DNA of 64,000 nt from Symsagittifera roscoffensis (GCF_963678635.1 NC_087069.1:41220831-41284830), one strand, 5' to 3'. Shown: positions 44,181 through 56,264, numbered from the stretch's first letter. Made by a program: numbers and translations. The notes: generated by a model not told the origin, from the sequence alone.

Positions 44181-45034
44181 TAAGAAATGATTTCCTGGTC
44201 GAATATTTTCTGTTTTTTGGGGCGATATTCAAGTGTGGTCGAGTTATTTATTGATTTTTTTGACAAGTGGGTTGAGTTTTGTGAAAAGTTGTTGGGGGCT
44301 AATTTCATGGTGTTTGGGAGGTCTTCTTTGCTTTATTTTTGTTTTTCAGGTGATCTGGGGTAGTTTTGAGATTTTTGTACTTTAGGCCAAATGAATACGG
44401 TCGTATTTTTACTTTAGGCTAATTTGCGCTTTTTGGTTGGAGGGTTTTTGAGGTCTAAGTTGGGAAAATATTGTTGATCTTTGCGTTATTAGATAAGGGA
44501 GGGTTATGATATTATGGTGGTTTTTATTTTAGTTGTCAAGTTTGAGTGGTTTGCTTATTTTTGACCTGGAGGTTGTAAAATTATAGTTATAGATATGCCT
44601 GGAGTTTAATATCATTCGTGTAACAGGTTGGTGTTATAGTTATAGAAGTTGACGGATTGAATGAATCCTATTGGCTGAATCTGAACTAGAAATGTTGCGT
44701 GTTTTGTCAGCATGTTATTTTGAAAAATGAAATTTCAATATGATCCAGAGGGGAAAGGATTATTAATTTGAAAACTAAAGTTGTTTTTGAAATTCAACTT
44801 TCTTTAATATTTTAGATTGTGGGATGGATGTTTTGTAGTTTTTACGTGGTTGATTTCTAAGTCGTGATGGTTCCTTATTTTCTGATTTCTCTACTTATTT
44901 TTGTGGTAGAATTTTTTCTATCATTTTCCTATTTTTTCTTTCTTTTTGAGGTATTTTTTTGATCTGGCTTTTTTGTATTGTTTTGAGTTGTAGTTGGTTT
45001 TGTATTTTGTTTTTCATGATGAAAGTTGTGTTGT
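44181..45034 (-). other. pol-env spacer and Lys-rich integrase tail, right copy
   Basis: Counterpart of 32819-33670 with similar short repeats. The Lys-rich tail open on the left (33374-33673) is broken here by small indels. Confidence 0.4.
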
Positions 45035-46746
45035 TCATCTATTTTTTTCCGTATGTGGATAATTTTGAATAACTTTTAAACCTGTGAAAGAATATAATTG
45101 AGTTAATTCGCGTAGTGTGTACTCTTTTGGGTAGAAAGGCAATAGATTGTTCCGATGTTGAACAATTTCTTTTTGATTTGAATCGGTGAGTTTATACGTT
45201 ACGTCAGTGGGTTTGGCAATTATTTGGCATGGTCCATTGCGAAGGGGTTGTATTTTTTTAGAAACTCCTTTTTGTGTATTAAAGTTAGGTATTAAGACAA
45301 ATGTTCCAATTTTCAAATCTGTGGCTGGTGTAAAGCGTGAATTAATTTGTTCGTTAATGTTTTGCCTTTGTAACAATTTTTTTGTTACTTTTTGGTAAAT
45401 TTCATTGTGTTTTTTATCTCTATTTGAAATCCATTCGGTGTGTGTGCCGGAGGCTAATTTAAGGATTTGTGGGTGATGAAAATGATCTTCATCATGCGTG
45501 TGTAAAGGTTGGTTATAACAAATTGAGTCTTTATTTGGTTGGCAATAACCTTGTGCATTTTTATGAGAACTTGCTGTAAACATAATTGGTTTACGTGGCT
45601 TTTGATTAAAAACCATTTCGTATGGTGACATTCCTAGAGTTGTTGTGATTTGTGAAATAAATGCTCAGGGAAATAATTTTACATCTGCTGACCATTCTGT
45701 GTATTTTGTATCATTTCCATTTATGATACATCTGAGATATTCTTGTAGTGAACGGTTCATACCTTTGACTAAACCGTTTTCCAAGGTGCATGAGATGTAC
45801 GTGTTTTATGTTTGATGTTATATAAAGGGCATAGTGTGATGATTTCATTATTTATGAATTCTGTACCGTTGTCTGTAACTAAGATTTCGGGTAATCCGAA
45901 TTTAGCGATCCAGTGTTCATAAAGTGTCGTGTAAGCATTACAATGTGGTACTGGGTTGAGTGCTACATAATGTGTAAATGCATCGACAATTACCATAATG
46001 TAGGAGTTTCCTTCAGAGGATGGTGAAATTGGTCCTTTTGTATCGAATGAAATACGGTGGTTAAAATATAAACTTTGTCCTTTAAAATCTTGTTTTTGTG
46101 CTATTTGTTTTTGATTTGGATAAGGTTTATTTAGTTGACATTTTATACAATCGTCACATAGTACTTTCATCCAAATTGGTGCATTAGGGAAATAAAAATT
46201 TTGTGTAAAGTTTGAGTATGTTTTCTCTGATCCGGAGTGTTCTTTATTATTTCGTGTATGTGAGATGTTAAAAGCTATTAATATCATACTTAAAGGAACA
46301 CAGGGAACTGTAGAATCATTTAATTGATATTCCAAAAGATCTGTATTTTCATTAATTGCTGTGTTATTCAATTTTCGGAAATATCGGAGGAGTGTTTTAT
46401 TTCCTAAAATTGTGGTATCTGCTTTTACGGGCTTAGTTTTGTATTTGTGCCATGATTTTAATTGTCTCATTACTGGGTCGAGATTTTGATATTGTTTTAA
46501 GAGTTCAAGTGTAATTTTATCTGTTGGAGGGAGAAAAATATTGTCAGTTTCTAGTTTTGATAGGGGAATTGTGTCAAGTGGGGCTTGGAGGTCAAAAACT
46601 TGATTTATTGTGTAATTTGAATCATTTGTTTGTGGTCCTGATAAATTTATTTTATCAGTTAAAATTTCTTTTCCAATTAATGGAAAAAAGTCTTTTTTAT
46701 GCGAGTGGTGTTTTATTCTTTTTTGTTGGGCGTTTTTTTTATCCAT
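45035..46746 (-). pseudogene. Integrase region of pol, right copy
   Basis: Frame 45769-46746 (325 aa) joins the RNase H linker, the H-H-C-C zinc site (NISHTRNNKEH; CDDCIKC) and two catalytic Asp (ISFDTKG, VTDNGTEF). A small deletion after SHAPW shifts the frame before the catalytic Glu, a lesion private to this copy. The C-terminal domain is an uninterrupted frame (45035-45631, 198 aa), longer than in the left copy. A three-codon difference near HCNAY also separates the copies. Confidence 0.8.
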
Positions 46747-48339
46747 TGTGAGTATGGAATTGGTTTGAAAGTTGATGTTCCTAGTAGATCAACTTCGTAA
46801 TGATTATTTTGGCAATCTAAGTAAAGTGGAAAGTGTTGAAGGTTATTTATTTGTGATTGATCAATGTCAGTTTTTACTGCATATTTGCATTCTAGTCGGG
46901 GTGATGTTTCGTCTTTTGCAAGGTAAAATTTTATATTTTTTGGTATTTCAACTGTAGTTTTTCGTGTGAGTAATTCAGGTGGTGTATTTTGACTTAATGT
47001 ATCTGGTAATGCAAGATTTTTTCCTGCTGTCCAAACTATATGTTAGTTTAGAAATTTTATTAGAATTAATTGAAACCTATAAACTTTATGATTTGGATTT
47101 GACTTTTGTGTAAAGAGAAAAATGATTGGTTTATGATCTGTGAACAGAACTGTTAGATTTTTTGATCCAAGTATCAGAAATTCATATTCTGTAAGTGTTT
47201 AAATTATAGCTGTACATTCTCTCATTAGAGTTGAGAGTCGTAGCTCATTTGCTGAATTTGCTGATATAAGGTTCATTTTATTTGTACCACTATGTGATTG
47301 TACTAATGCTGCGCCGATGCCAATATTTGAAGCATCGCACATTGCATAGAATGGTTGATTTGGATCTGGAATTCTGTTTAAAATTTGTTAATTTAAAAGT
47401 TTTTTAATTTCTTCAAATCGTGTTTGATGTTCAGTGGTCCATTCAAATTTATTTTGTTGTCTGAGGATATTATAGAACCGTCTTAAATATAATTGCATTT
47501 TATAAACGTACTTGCTTAAGAAATTTAACATTCCAAAGAATTCTTGGATTTTTTTTGTTTGTTGGTTGAGGAAGTTTTTGAATAGCATCTATGCGTGATT
47601 TTAATGGAGTGATTGTGTTTCGTTCAATATTATGTCCTAAAAATTTAACTCATGTTAGAAAGAAGTGTGATTTATTGGGAGCGGCCTTCAGATTTTCGTT
47701 CTGAAGTTTTTTATGATAGTGTTCTAAAACTGTAAACATTTCTTCTTTGGTTTGTGATTGCATAAAAACATCATCTAAATAGGTGATTGCGTTTTTCTTG
47801 AGTATTAGTGGTCTAAAAGTTTTACTCATAAAAGCTGAAAATGCTGCTGGTCCTATGGATATTCCATAGAATAAGCGATTAAATTCATATTGTTGATTTC
47901 CAATAACAAATTGTGTTAAACGTCACGATTGTTCATCTAGTTGCATTTGATTGTATGCACTATTCATATCTGCGGTTGTAAAGTATTTTCCATTTATCTT
48001 TGTTAAGATAATTTGTATTGGTTCAATAGGCCAATTGCATTTCGATTCGTCAATTAGTGAATTGAGGTATCTAGCGTCTGAAACTATTTTTAATGATTCA
48101 CCTTTTGCTAGAATGATAACAGGGTTGATAAAAGTGTTACCTTGTGGTTGTTCTTCTTTATTTCCTGGTGAGATAATTTTGTATTGTTCTAAAATATCAA
48201 GTAATCTATTTACTTTGTCGTGTAAATGAATTGGTACTTTACTAGCTCTTTGTTTTTTGAAAACTGCGTCAGGTTGTAACGGGAGATGTAGTGATGAACT
48301 GACTTTTCCAACGTCAAATTTTGATGTTGCGTAGACTGT
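46747..48339 (-). pseudogene. Reverse transcriptase/RNase H region of pol, right copy
   Basis: The palm sequence including the YLDD block (near 47770-47785) is recognisable but is broken by more indels than on the left. RNase H has a TAA near 47202 and a small deletion near 47245-47260, although it retains TDHKP. Frame 47388-47588 is the thumb/connection part (EWTTEHQTRFEEIKKLL). Confidence 0.7.
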
Positions 48340-50317
48340 TCAATATTTTAACAGTTGTTTTGCTAATTTATCAAATTCGATTTGTGTAATTTGTGAGTGT
48401 TCAAAATTAAACATTGTTAAAAATTTTTGTTGTTCTTTTGTGTAACTTGTTATATTGAATGTTGGTTTAAAATATGGTGTTTTTGTGAAGTAATCTGTGT
48501 TTCTCTTTTCATTACTTACTATGTTATTTATGGATAATTCTTCGTCAAGAATTGTGGATTGGCAAATATCTAATAATTGGAGTATATTATTTACGCGGTA
48601 GGTTACTTCATGTATGGGTGAAGTTGTAGCGTTTGTTTCACAATATCCTAAGAGTCCTAAGGGTAATGTTACTTGATACGGTGTATTGTTATACACGTGA
48701 AACGAAATGATATCGGAATTCGTGTTTTTCAAATATTTAATAGATGAATTCGTGATTTTGAAAAATTTGTGAAAAGGTTTAAATTCAAAGTCTGACATAA
48801 AAAGTTGTTGTTTATTTTGACTTTTATCATACTGGTGAACTTATTTTATTGAAAAATTATATACATTTCCTGATAATGGTTTCAGGTGTTTCCGTTGTTG
48901 ATTATAAGTTGGATAAAATTTTGAGAAGAATGGTGGTTGTTTGTTTAATCTTTGAAAAAATGTTAGAGCTGTATTTTTTGTTTTTGTGTACTTATCTTTG
49001 ATTAGTATTTTACTATTTAAGATGTTGATTGTTGGTATACATTTAGATATAAATGGTATGCCAATGATATTGTGCTTAATATCAGTAATATGAAATATTT
49101 GTTTAAATGGTTTGTTTAGAATTTTGTTTTGCTCCATTGTTCTTGTGGGGAGAAAGAATAATTGGATTTTTCCATAATTTACTAATGTTGATCCTTGTGC
49201 TGTTGCTAGTTTACTAGAGGTTGCAAGAGGCGTTAATTTTGGATGTAATGTTTTGATTTCATTCCATGTGGGAATATTAATTATGTTTGATTATGCTCCT
49301 AAATCAATTAAAAAATCAATTTCAAGATCTGGTGGTTGAAATTCTTTGTTTCTTGGACTTTCTAAGAGAAATGGTATTGTCCAAATTTTTTCTCTGGGTC
49401 GTTCTTTCTGTATATTTTGACAAATATGATTTGTGTTTGAACATTGTGTTTTACCTTTTTCATCGGGTTTAATTACCGTGTTAATTTCGTTTACTTCTTG
49501 TGCAGTTTGTGTAGTATCGGTGGGTCCAATATAATAATTGTGAAGAAGTTCCAACTTATTTTCATATATATGTGATGTAAAAGGTTGTTCATATATGATA
49601 GGTTCATAGTCGTTTTTGACTGTTATCATGTTTACAGTGATGGTATTTTCTGTATCACTTTCTGTATCTGATGATCCACAGTTTTTACGATTTAGTTGTA
49701 GTTCGTTACTTCCTGTGTCATCAATACCTGGGGGGTCTGATGTTGTTTCTTCATTTGTCTGTACTTGATTAATATGACTTTGATGTTTTGGTGTACTACT
49801 TCTGTGTCGATGTTTAGAAATATGATAATGGTTATTACTCCTATGTGGTGACTGGGAATAATATCTATATCGATTATTGTAACTTGAATTTCGATTTTGT
49901 GAATTGTTCCGTGATCTTTTTTGATAATTATCATTTGATCTGTGATAGTTTGATCTATTATATGAATTATTTTTTGATCGATTGTTCGGGTAATTCTGAT
50001 TTCGATTGTTCGAATAACTTCTATTTCTATTATGTGAATAGTTTCTATTTCTGTTGTATGATGAGTTTCGTGATTGATTATTGGAATAGTGTTTATTTCT
50101 TAAATTTGATTGGGAACTGGATCTAGAAACAAATTGTGTTGCAATGTAATTTGATCTTGAATAGTTATTTCGACTATTTGATCGGTTATAATTATTTTGT
50201 GAAGAATTTTGTGTATTTCTTCGTTCTGGTGATCTTCCTCTATAACTTGAGTTATATGGTGATTGATTCCTTGTGTAATTGGTGTTGTTCGGAAGTGGTT
50301 TTCCTGAACTGTTATTA
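48340..50317 (-). pseudogene. Protease and linker region, right copy
   Basis: The active-site motif reads D-L-G-A instead of D-S-G-A and is followed by a stop near 49288, both private lesions. Upstream, 49291-49629 and the Asn/Arg/Ser-rich region to 50300 are in better frame than on the left. Frames 48841-49137 and 48340-48798 correspond to the protease C-terminus and protease-RT linker. The TGA ending the latter is shared with the left copy. Confidence 0.65.
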
Positions 50318-51442
50318 CTATATATATAATTGTTTTTGTAGATTTTTTTTTTTCATATATTGATAGAACGATTTATTTGGTTCTTTATGTTTTTGAGGTC
50401 TATTCTGATTATCTTGTTGTTTTTGTCTACATTCGGAAATACTGTGTCCGTATCGTCGGCAATAATTACACCATTTTTTGAAGGATGGTTTGCCTTTAAA
50501 ATTTTGATGTTTTTCATAGATATTTAGTATTTCAGTGATTTTTTCAATTAGGTCTGTGTCTGATTCCTGTATGTTATTTATATGTGTAGTGTTTGTTTCA
50601 ACTCGATTAACATATTGTAGTTTTAGATTTTCTGTTTCTTCGAGTTTCATTGTGAGTTCTGCTTGTTCTAGTTTATCTACTAATTTTCGGAAATCTAAAT
50701 CTGGTTCTCGAATTGAGGAAGGATGAGATGTTTTCTTTTTTATAGCTATTTTCCTTAATTGAGGTGTTAAGGTCATCATTAAAATTTCTGTCATTTTTGT
50801 GTTTTTATAGTCATGTGTATTAAGTGAATATGCTTTTGGAACTAGTGTTTCGATACGTACTGCTAATTGTTTGATAGTTTCATTTGGTAATCTGCGAATT
50901 TCATTAGATAAAACTCTTTGGTGTTGTTTATTTGTTTCGGAGTCAAACATTTTTGAAAATTCTTGTGTAAATCTTTTCCAGTCTGATTTTATTTCTTTAG
51001 GTAATACTGAAAACCATTTTTGGGCTGCGCCATCTAAGGTTTTTTGTATCAGTGCTGTGCGTCTATGTATCCAATTTTGATGTAGTGGCGTATTAATTGG
51101 TTCAGGTCCTATATTTAAAATTCAATTTGCTGTTACTGCATTTAGATATTCTTCTACAGAATATTCAGGGTCTGTTCCTGTGAATACCATCAGTGGTTTA
51201 TTGGATGTTATTGATGATCCACCCATGAGGTATGGATTCATTGTCATCTGTAGTGATTCTGCGGCATTTGGCATTTGCGAAAAATTTGAAAGTTGATTTC
51301 TTGTTATTTCGTATTGCTGAAGGTAATATGGAAGCGGTATTTCATTTTGCATTTGAGTTGGTTGATAAGAATGCATTGACATTGGATTTTGTGGTTGTAT
51401 TGGTTGAAAAGATTGTGTGTTAAATGGGTTTTGTATATGCAT
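50318..51442 (-). pseudogene. gag: Gag, right copy, one nonsense codon
   Basis: Same frame as the left Gag, with a single in-frame TGA at 51122-51124 (TTA in the left copy) early in the capsid domain. Otherwise it is open, with a normal zinc knuckle CNYCRRYGHSISEC. The left and right Gag copies thus carry complementary defects: one nonsense, one missing zinc ligand. Confidence 0.75.
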
Positions 51443-52044
51443 TTGTTGTGGATGTTGTACATCTGTTGGGTTTTGTGGGTAAATTTTTTATTTCGAGAAG
51501 GTTGAGGTTGTCGTGGTCTTTGTGTGCGATATTCTTTAGTATATGGTGCAAAAATATCTGGTTGGTGATAATCATCTTCATCGGATGATAAATAGTTTGT
51601 ATTAAATGGTGTATTTTGGTTATTTTTATTTTGTTGAAAGAATGGGTAATTTTCAGTATAATCCTGTGTAGGTTGTGGATTATCTGGAAAATTTACTGAA
51701 TTTGTCGATGTTTTCGGGAGATTCCAATAATGAGAACATACGTGATTTAAATTTTGTTTGTTTTTTCGAGGAGGGTTGATTTGTTCTTGGTTTGTGAGCA
51801 TAATTATAATTGTGTTCTGCAAAGGTGTTTTTTGTGAATGATTTTCGTGTTTTTGACGGTATTGTCATTGGTCTATACGTTTGATAATCCATATGTGAAT
51901 ATTTTGGAGCAACCGAAGGTTTAACGGTTGATTGTAAGGCTACTTGTGCCAGTGAAGTATTTGTATTTCTTGGTTTTGTCAAATTTGGGTGTATTGGTGA
52001 AATACTTTGTTGTGTAGTTGTTGTTGTTTGGACGATTTCTTCAT
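51443..52044 (-). pseudogene. Gag N-terminal extension, frame-broken
   Basis: Reading frames 51680-51982 and 51304-51822 hold overlapping pieces of a Gln/Asn/Pro-rich, partly basic protein (SSKKQTKFKSR; SSDEDDYHQPDIF) upstream of the Gag start used above. The acidic SSDEDD patch and the following PYTKEY lie just before Gag. It is probably an N-terminal region of Gag or a separate matrix-like protein, now frameshifted. Confidence 0.45.
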
Positions 52045-53002
52045 TTATGAAGTGTGATGGTGTTTGAATATCTTGTTGTTAAAGATTTCTAGTTCCATTA
52101 AGGTTTTCATTGTGAATGACGGTCGAACTTTATTTCGCGTATCAGGTAAAAATGTATTGTAGTTTAATGGTGTTGCATCAATGGTTAAGGGTATTACTTT
52201 TACATAATCTCTGTGATAAGATATTGTACTTTTTGCTTGACTTGAGATAGCTTGTGGGATATTTATAAATGTAGGATGAGACCATTCAGTGTCCCAAACG
52301 TAGTCTGATTGTTCTGAAAAGGCAGTGTCATCATTTGTATTTTGAGGTCTGAAATTTTTTCTTGCTTGTGAAATTAAGTCTAAATTATGTGTGAAATAAT
52401 CTATTATAAACCATGCTAAAAATTTTTGTAAATCATGTTTAGTGTGTTGTGAAACATCATCTTTAGTGAAGTTTTCTTTAATTATATGTAGAAATGTTGA
52501 AAATAATGCGATTTCATTTCGTACTTTTGTATGTTTGGATGTTTCAGTTGGTGAGATACTTTGAAATTCTGTTTTTTCTAATATAGAGATATCAGTATAT
52601 ATTATTGCAAAAACTTCGTTAGTGAATATGGAGTTTGCTCTTTGTGAATTATGATATTGTATGCTTTTGATATATTCTAGGAATACTTTTGAAAATTCTA
52701 ATTCAATATCATCTGTTTGAATTACATATTTACGATGGTCTGTATTTGGTGTGCTGAATTCTATGGTGTAGATTCCATGTTGTTGTGTTAGGTTACATAT
52801 GTCTTTCAAATAATGTTCATTAATTTGTCTTTTGATTTTTACATCTGGGAATTCTGCTTTGCATGGACTGATTCCGGGTTCAAACAAATTTACGGAGTAA
52901 GTTCTTGCAAAAATGATGTTGTCCTCTATCATCGGGTGAATCTATGAGAAAGGGGTAAACTGCTTCGTCATCTGGACTATCGTCACTTTGAGTGTGGCTC
53001 AT
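52045..53002 (-). pseudogene. Second leader-proximal ORF, about 300 aa, unknown
   Basis: Frame 52045-52932 is open for 295 residues. A better start, MSHTQSDDSPDDE at 53002, lies in another frame, separated by a single frameshift near 52930. The protein is globular-looking with no membrane segment; WFIIDYFTHNLDLI and the C-terminal MKTLMELEIFNNKI are helical. The start overlaps the end of the 153-aa ORF. Decayed homologs at 60420-61330 in the neighbouring relative show that it belongs to the family. No function is recognised. Confidence 0.55.
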
Positions 53003-53444
53003 TTTTTCGTTTGATGACTGTTAATATATAGCTATCGATGTGTCTAATTGGTTGATTCCAATTATACAGGTGTACTGGTTTGTGTTTGTATTGCTTTTTT
53101 ATTCTTCTTTTTCCTCTTTTTGGTGAATTTGAAGTTGTTTCTGAATCCGAAAAAAATAATTGATCGTGAATGGGACAATTTTTATCAATTGATTCTTTTA
53201 ATTTGTAGAGTTCATCTAAACTGCTGCCTTCTGATTCAGAAAATGCGTTTCTATTTTTTGAAAATCTTTTTCGTGTGATTTGTCTTTGTTTGTTTATAAT
53301 TTTTCTTTTTATTGTTTGTCGTTTTGTTCTAATGTATCCAACTGTTTGTGTATGAGGTGTGATTACAAGATCGTATTTTTTGTTATCTATTTCACAGTTG
53401 TGTAAAACGATTGTTTGCTTATTTCCTAAATTGTTCAGTGACAT
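52983..53444 (-). CDS. First ORF after the leader, basic 153-aa protein
   Basis: ATG at 53444 (MSLNNLGNK). Two basic clusters (RQTIKRKIINKQRQITRKRF; PKRGKRRIKKQYKHK) flank an acidic Ser-rich stretch (SESEGSSLDELYKL...SDSETTS). This composition suggests a nuclear, nucleic-acid-binding protein, comparable in layout only to small retroviral regulators. It overlaps the next ORF by about 20 nt. A decayed homolog lies near 61400-61790. Confidence 0.55.
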   Translation of the reverse strand: MSLNNLGNKQTIVLHNCEIDNKKYDLVITPHTQTVGYIRTKRQTIKRKIINKQRQITRKRFSKNRNAFSESEGSSLDELYKLKESIDKNCPIHDQLFFSDSETTSNSPKRGKRRIKKQYKHKPVHLYNWNQPIRHIDSYILTVIKRKNEPHSK

Positions 53445-54670
53445 AAGGTTTAGGATGAAGGATGAAAGGTTGTTATTAGTAGTTTTAATATCCTAGATGT
53501 TAGTCCTTACAATTTTTTGGTTAGCCTAACTTGGGTCTTCTTTTCAGGGTTGGAGAGAAAAGTATTTATCGATTCCGAAGAGTGATTGTTACTTTCACGT
53601 GGCTATTCTAAGTTAAAGTGTTAACTTACTTAATCTTGCTTAGGGGTAGTGATTGTGTTCAAGGGTTGGAGAATAGTAAATCGATCCACAAGGTTCAGGT
53701 ATAATTAGAACGCAAGTAGTTCGTTAGATACTATTTTAAACTTACTAAGTCTAAGATCTATGCTGGGTCTGGTAAGAGGAGGGTTCAAGTGAAGGATGAA
53801 TAACCGAAGTTCTTCACTATTTATCTTAATTTGAATGGTTAATTTTATTAAAATTTTTTTATTAGTCTTGGGTCGTTTGGAAGGGTTGGATAGTGAATCG
53901 ACGTTAGAGGTCGTTAGACACTTGCTAAGTGGGTGGGGGAGAACAAAATTGTTCTTTTTGATCCAAGGATAAGCCTTGATGATCAGGTTTTAAATTTAGT
54001 GAAATAGAAATATAATTAAGATCCAAGGATAAGCCTTGATGATCTGAATTTTAAAATTAAGTGAATTTAAGTTTAAAATGGTTTAAGTTTATTTAAGAAA
54101 AAGATTTAGTTCTTTAATGATATTAGTGAGCTTATGATTGCTGTTATAATTAGGCGATGAAGCTGGGACAACAGATGATTTATGATTACTAACAATTTAT
54201 TGTCATGCTACTAATTTTTATTTTCATTTTCAATAAATATTTTTCAAATATGTTTTATATAATACTGCAGAAATTAAGAAAACGATCTGAGATCTTTTTA
54301 TCAATTGTTATTGTACATTAATAATTTTGCTTAGCGCCTGAAATGATCATGTAGATTGACTTCAAAATTTTATGTTTGCAAATGAAAATCTAAATTCATT
54401 TCTAGTAAGATTCTAAATACAAAAGTTTGTGTTGGCTTTTGCCGTACAATCATAAAACTAAATGGTAACTTTCTACTTTGTCGTATGTCGTCTCTTGTCC
54501 GAGGTCTTCTTCCAATATCGGGTAGTTCTATTATTGCTCGGAATATCGGCTCTGATCTATTGAGTCGTAGAGACATTTCAATTAAATTATTATCGTATAA
54601 CATTTTGAAAATGTTTTGTCTAATTTCTAATCTATTTTTGGTTACTTCTAAGCTATTAAGGTCTTATTCG
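53445..54670 (-). other. 5' leader of the LTR element, 1.2 kb
   Basis: Untranslated region between PBS and the first ORF. It is unusually long, contains repeated hairpin-forming units (53960-54044), and is conserved in the relative at 61800-63120. Packaging, splicing or translation signals are expected here; none can be named with certainty. Confidence 0.6.
53960..54044 (-). repeat. Leader hairpin repeats
   Basis: Two identical 25-bp units beginning GATCCAAGGATAAGCCTTGA lie at 53960-53984 and 54020-54044. AAGG and CCTT (extended by GATC at both ends) can pair into short hairpins. Related units occur at 62319, 62389, about 62450, 63264 and 63384 in the relative. Confidence 0.65.
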
Positions 54671-54688
54671 AGACTTATGGTCGCACCA
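54671..54688 (-). other. Primer-binding site
   Basis: Two bases after the 5' LTR the minus strand reads TGGTGCGACCATAAGTCT, complementary to a tRNA ending in GGTCGCACCA. The tRNA identity cannot be named from memory. The same block follows the LTR remnant at 63123-63133. Confidence 0.65.
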
Positions 54689-54690
54689 GA

Positions 54691-55101
54691 TGAGTTAAGA
54701 CCGATGTGGTTAACTCATAGAGTAATTTCGGATAGAGTACACCGTCTGCTCGTCACGCTAACTTATTTTCGGCCGGATAGATTCGTGCAACTTCTTAGTC
54801 TAATACCGATCCTAATTCGTACTCTTATACTTTCTAGTCTCAGGGTGTTTAACTAGTCTCTGCTAGGCTCAATAGATCTAGGGTATACTGGTTTATTGCG
54901 GCTGCTGAAGTTCTCTTGGAGAGACAACTAATTTCTAAGTTAAATTCAAATCTCTCTGGTGCTGAAATTACAAGTAATTTCAGCACTTACAAATAAGTGG
55001 GTTGTTAGTTAGATGGATTATGATTGGTTAATATTAAATACTTTACAGTGGTAAAATATCCAATTTATCCAATCATAAAATGTAGTTTAGATCAGGTTCC
55101 A
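54691..55101 (-). repeat. 5' LTR
   Basis: Pairs with 25021-25430. It has the same TG...CA ends, with about 13-14 differences by eye including a 1-bp indel. An inverted pair around 'gaaattacaagtaatttc' lies at 54964-54981. Confidence 0.85.
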
Positions 55102-56264
55102 TTATTTGGGAACCAGCCCCGATTGTTTGTTGTTGCGTTTGTATCAGAATCATTGAGTTACCCTATCTCCACCCCCCCCCCCTCAGCATTTACTCATCCC
55201 CGAACACAAATTTCTTGCAATTTTACATTAGTCCCAAGAATTCAAAAATCAACTGGAACTGAAATTTTTGAAGTTTGTTAAAGATTACAAAATTCAAAAT
55301 AGTTTAACATTGAAAATCAGATTTTTTAAAGCAACTCAACAAAAAAAACATGATTAATTTTCATTGAAAAAAGTTCCCATGATGGAGAAATGGGTAATCC
55401 TATTGGCTCATTCATGTGCTTTTTGACACTCTTTCATGGCTTCTATGGGACCATTTATGGTGGACGTGTGATTTCACCTTTAGGTTAACCCGACAACATC
55501 TTAGAGATAGTACTCATTTCAGTTATTTATGATAAAACTCGCAGCAACAAACTGGAGAGAGCTTTGGGAGCAGGGCAAACTATTTTCGAGGTAGTTAACA
55601 CCGAACTAACCAAACGTATTATAAATGGCTGAAGAAATGTTATAGAAGCATAATGAAATGACTGGGTCTTTGATGCCATGAAAGTCACAAATCAAATCCG
55701 ACTTTTATATAAATATCTAATTTTACCAAATTAAATAGTTAATATCTAATATCTACCAAATTTCGAACTCAGCTGGAGAGAGTACCAAAAACGGCAAAAT
55801 AATATAAGAAAAACGTGATCATTAAAAATCCCAGGCAGGAGGAAAGAAAACAAACAAATTGCGAGAGTAAGAAAAACGGGGGCTTAATGTGCAGAGTTTT
55901 GTTATAAAGTGGTAGAAACTATATTTTACCTATACCAATCTCACTTATGCCTGAATAATTTCAAAAACAAACCATGCTGGAGTTGAAAACTCCAATACTT
56001 GAGATTCAGTAACCAGGTGCTCTTCAAACAGGTGTTCGAAAAAAAAACAACCACAACCAATATCACGAGGCAATAATATAATAGGGTTGATTAGAACACG
56101 TTTTTTAGCAATTTAAAACCATAAAACTTTTCTCAGAATGAAATGTTTGAACTGTTCTGAATTAAGGGCGGTTTTTCAGCGTTTTTAAATTAAGCCAATC
56201 AAAAACCGCTCAAAACTTGCTAAAACACGTCACAAAATGTGAAGCAAGATGTGAAACAAAATTT
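55102..56264. other. Unannotated DNA right of the LTR element
   Basis: Contains a C-tract near 55171 and no convincing gene. The 85-codon frame at 55024 starts inside the LTR and is not considered real. Confidence 0.45.

Larger units (their letters stand above)
40272..51634. repeat. 11.36-kb internal tandem duplication, right unit
   Basis: Second unit of the duplication (see 28913-40271). It is a few percent different from the left unit, comparable to the difference between the LTRs. Confidence 0.9.
25021..55101 (-). mobile_element. Giant Metaviridae-type LTR element with Env, internally duplicated (30 kb)
   Basis: LTRs of 410 and 411 bp (25021-25430 and 54691-55101) begin TG and end CA and differ at roughly 3% of positions. 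Minus-strand order from the 5' LTR is: PBS, 1.2-kb leader, a 153-aa basic ORF, a roughly 300-aa ORF, gag, protease, RT/RNase H, integrase, two small membrane ORFs, a Ser/Pro-rich ORF, env, and a 336-aa ORF. The block 28913-40271 is repeated at 40272-51634, so the single-copy length would be about 18.7 kb. No target duplication is evident (flanks 'ttcat' and 'ttatt'), which could reflect recombination. Every major reading frame has at least one lesion except one gag copy and a few small ORFs, so this copy looks non-autonomous. Confidence 0.85.
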
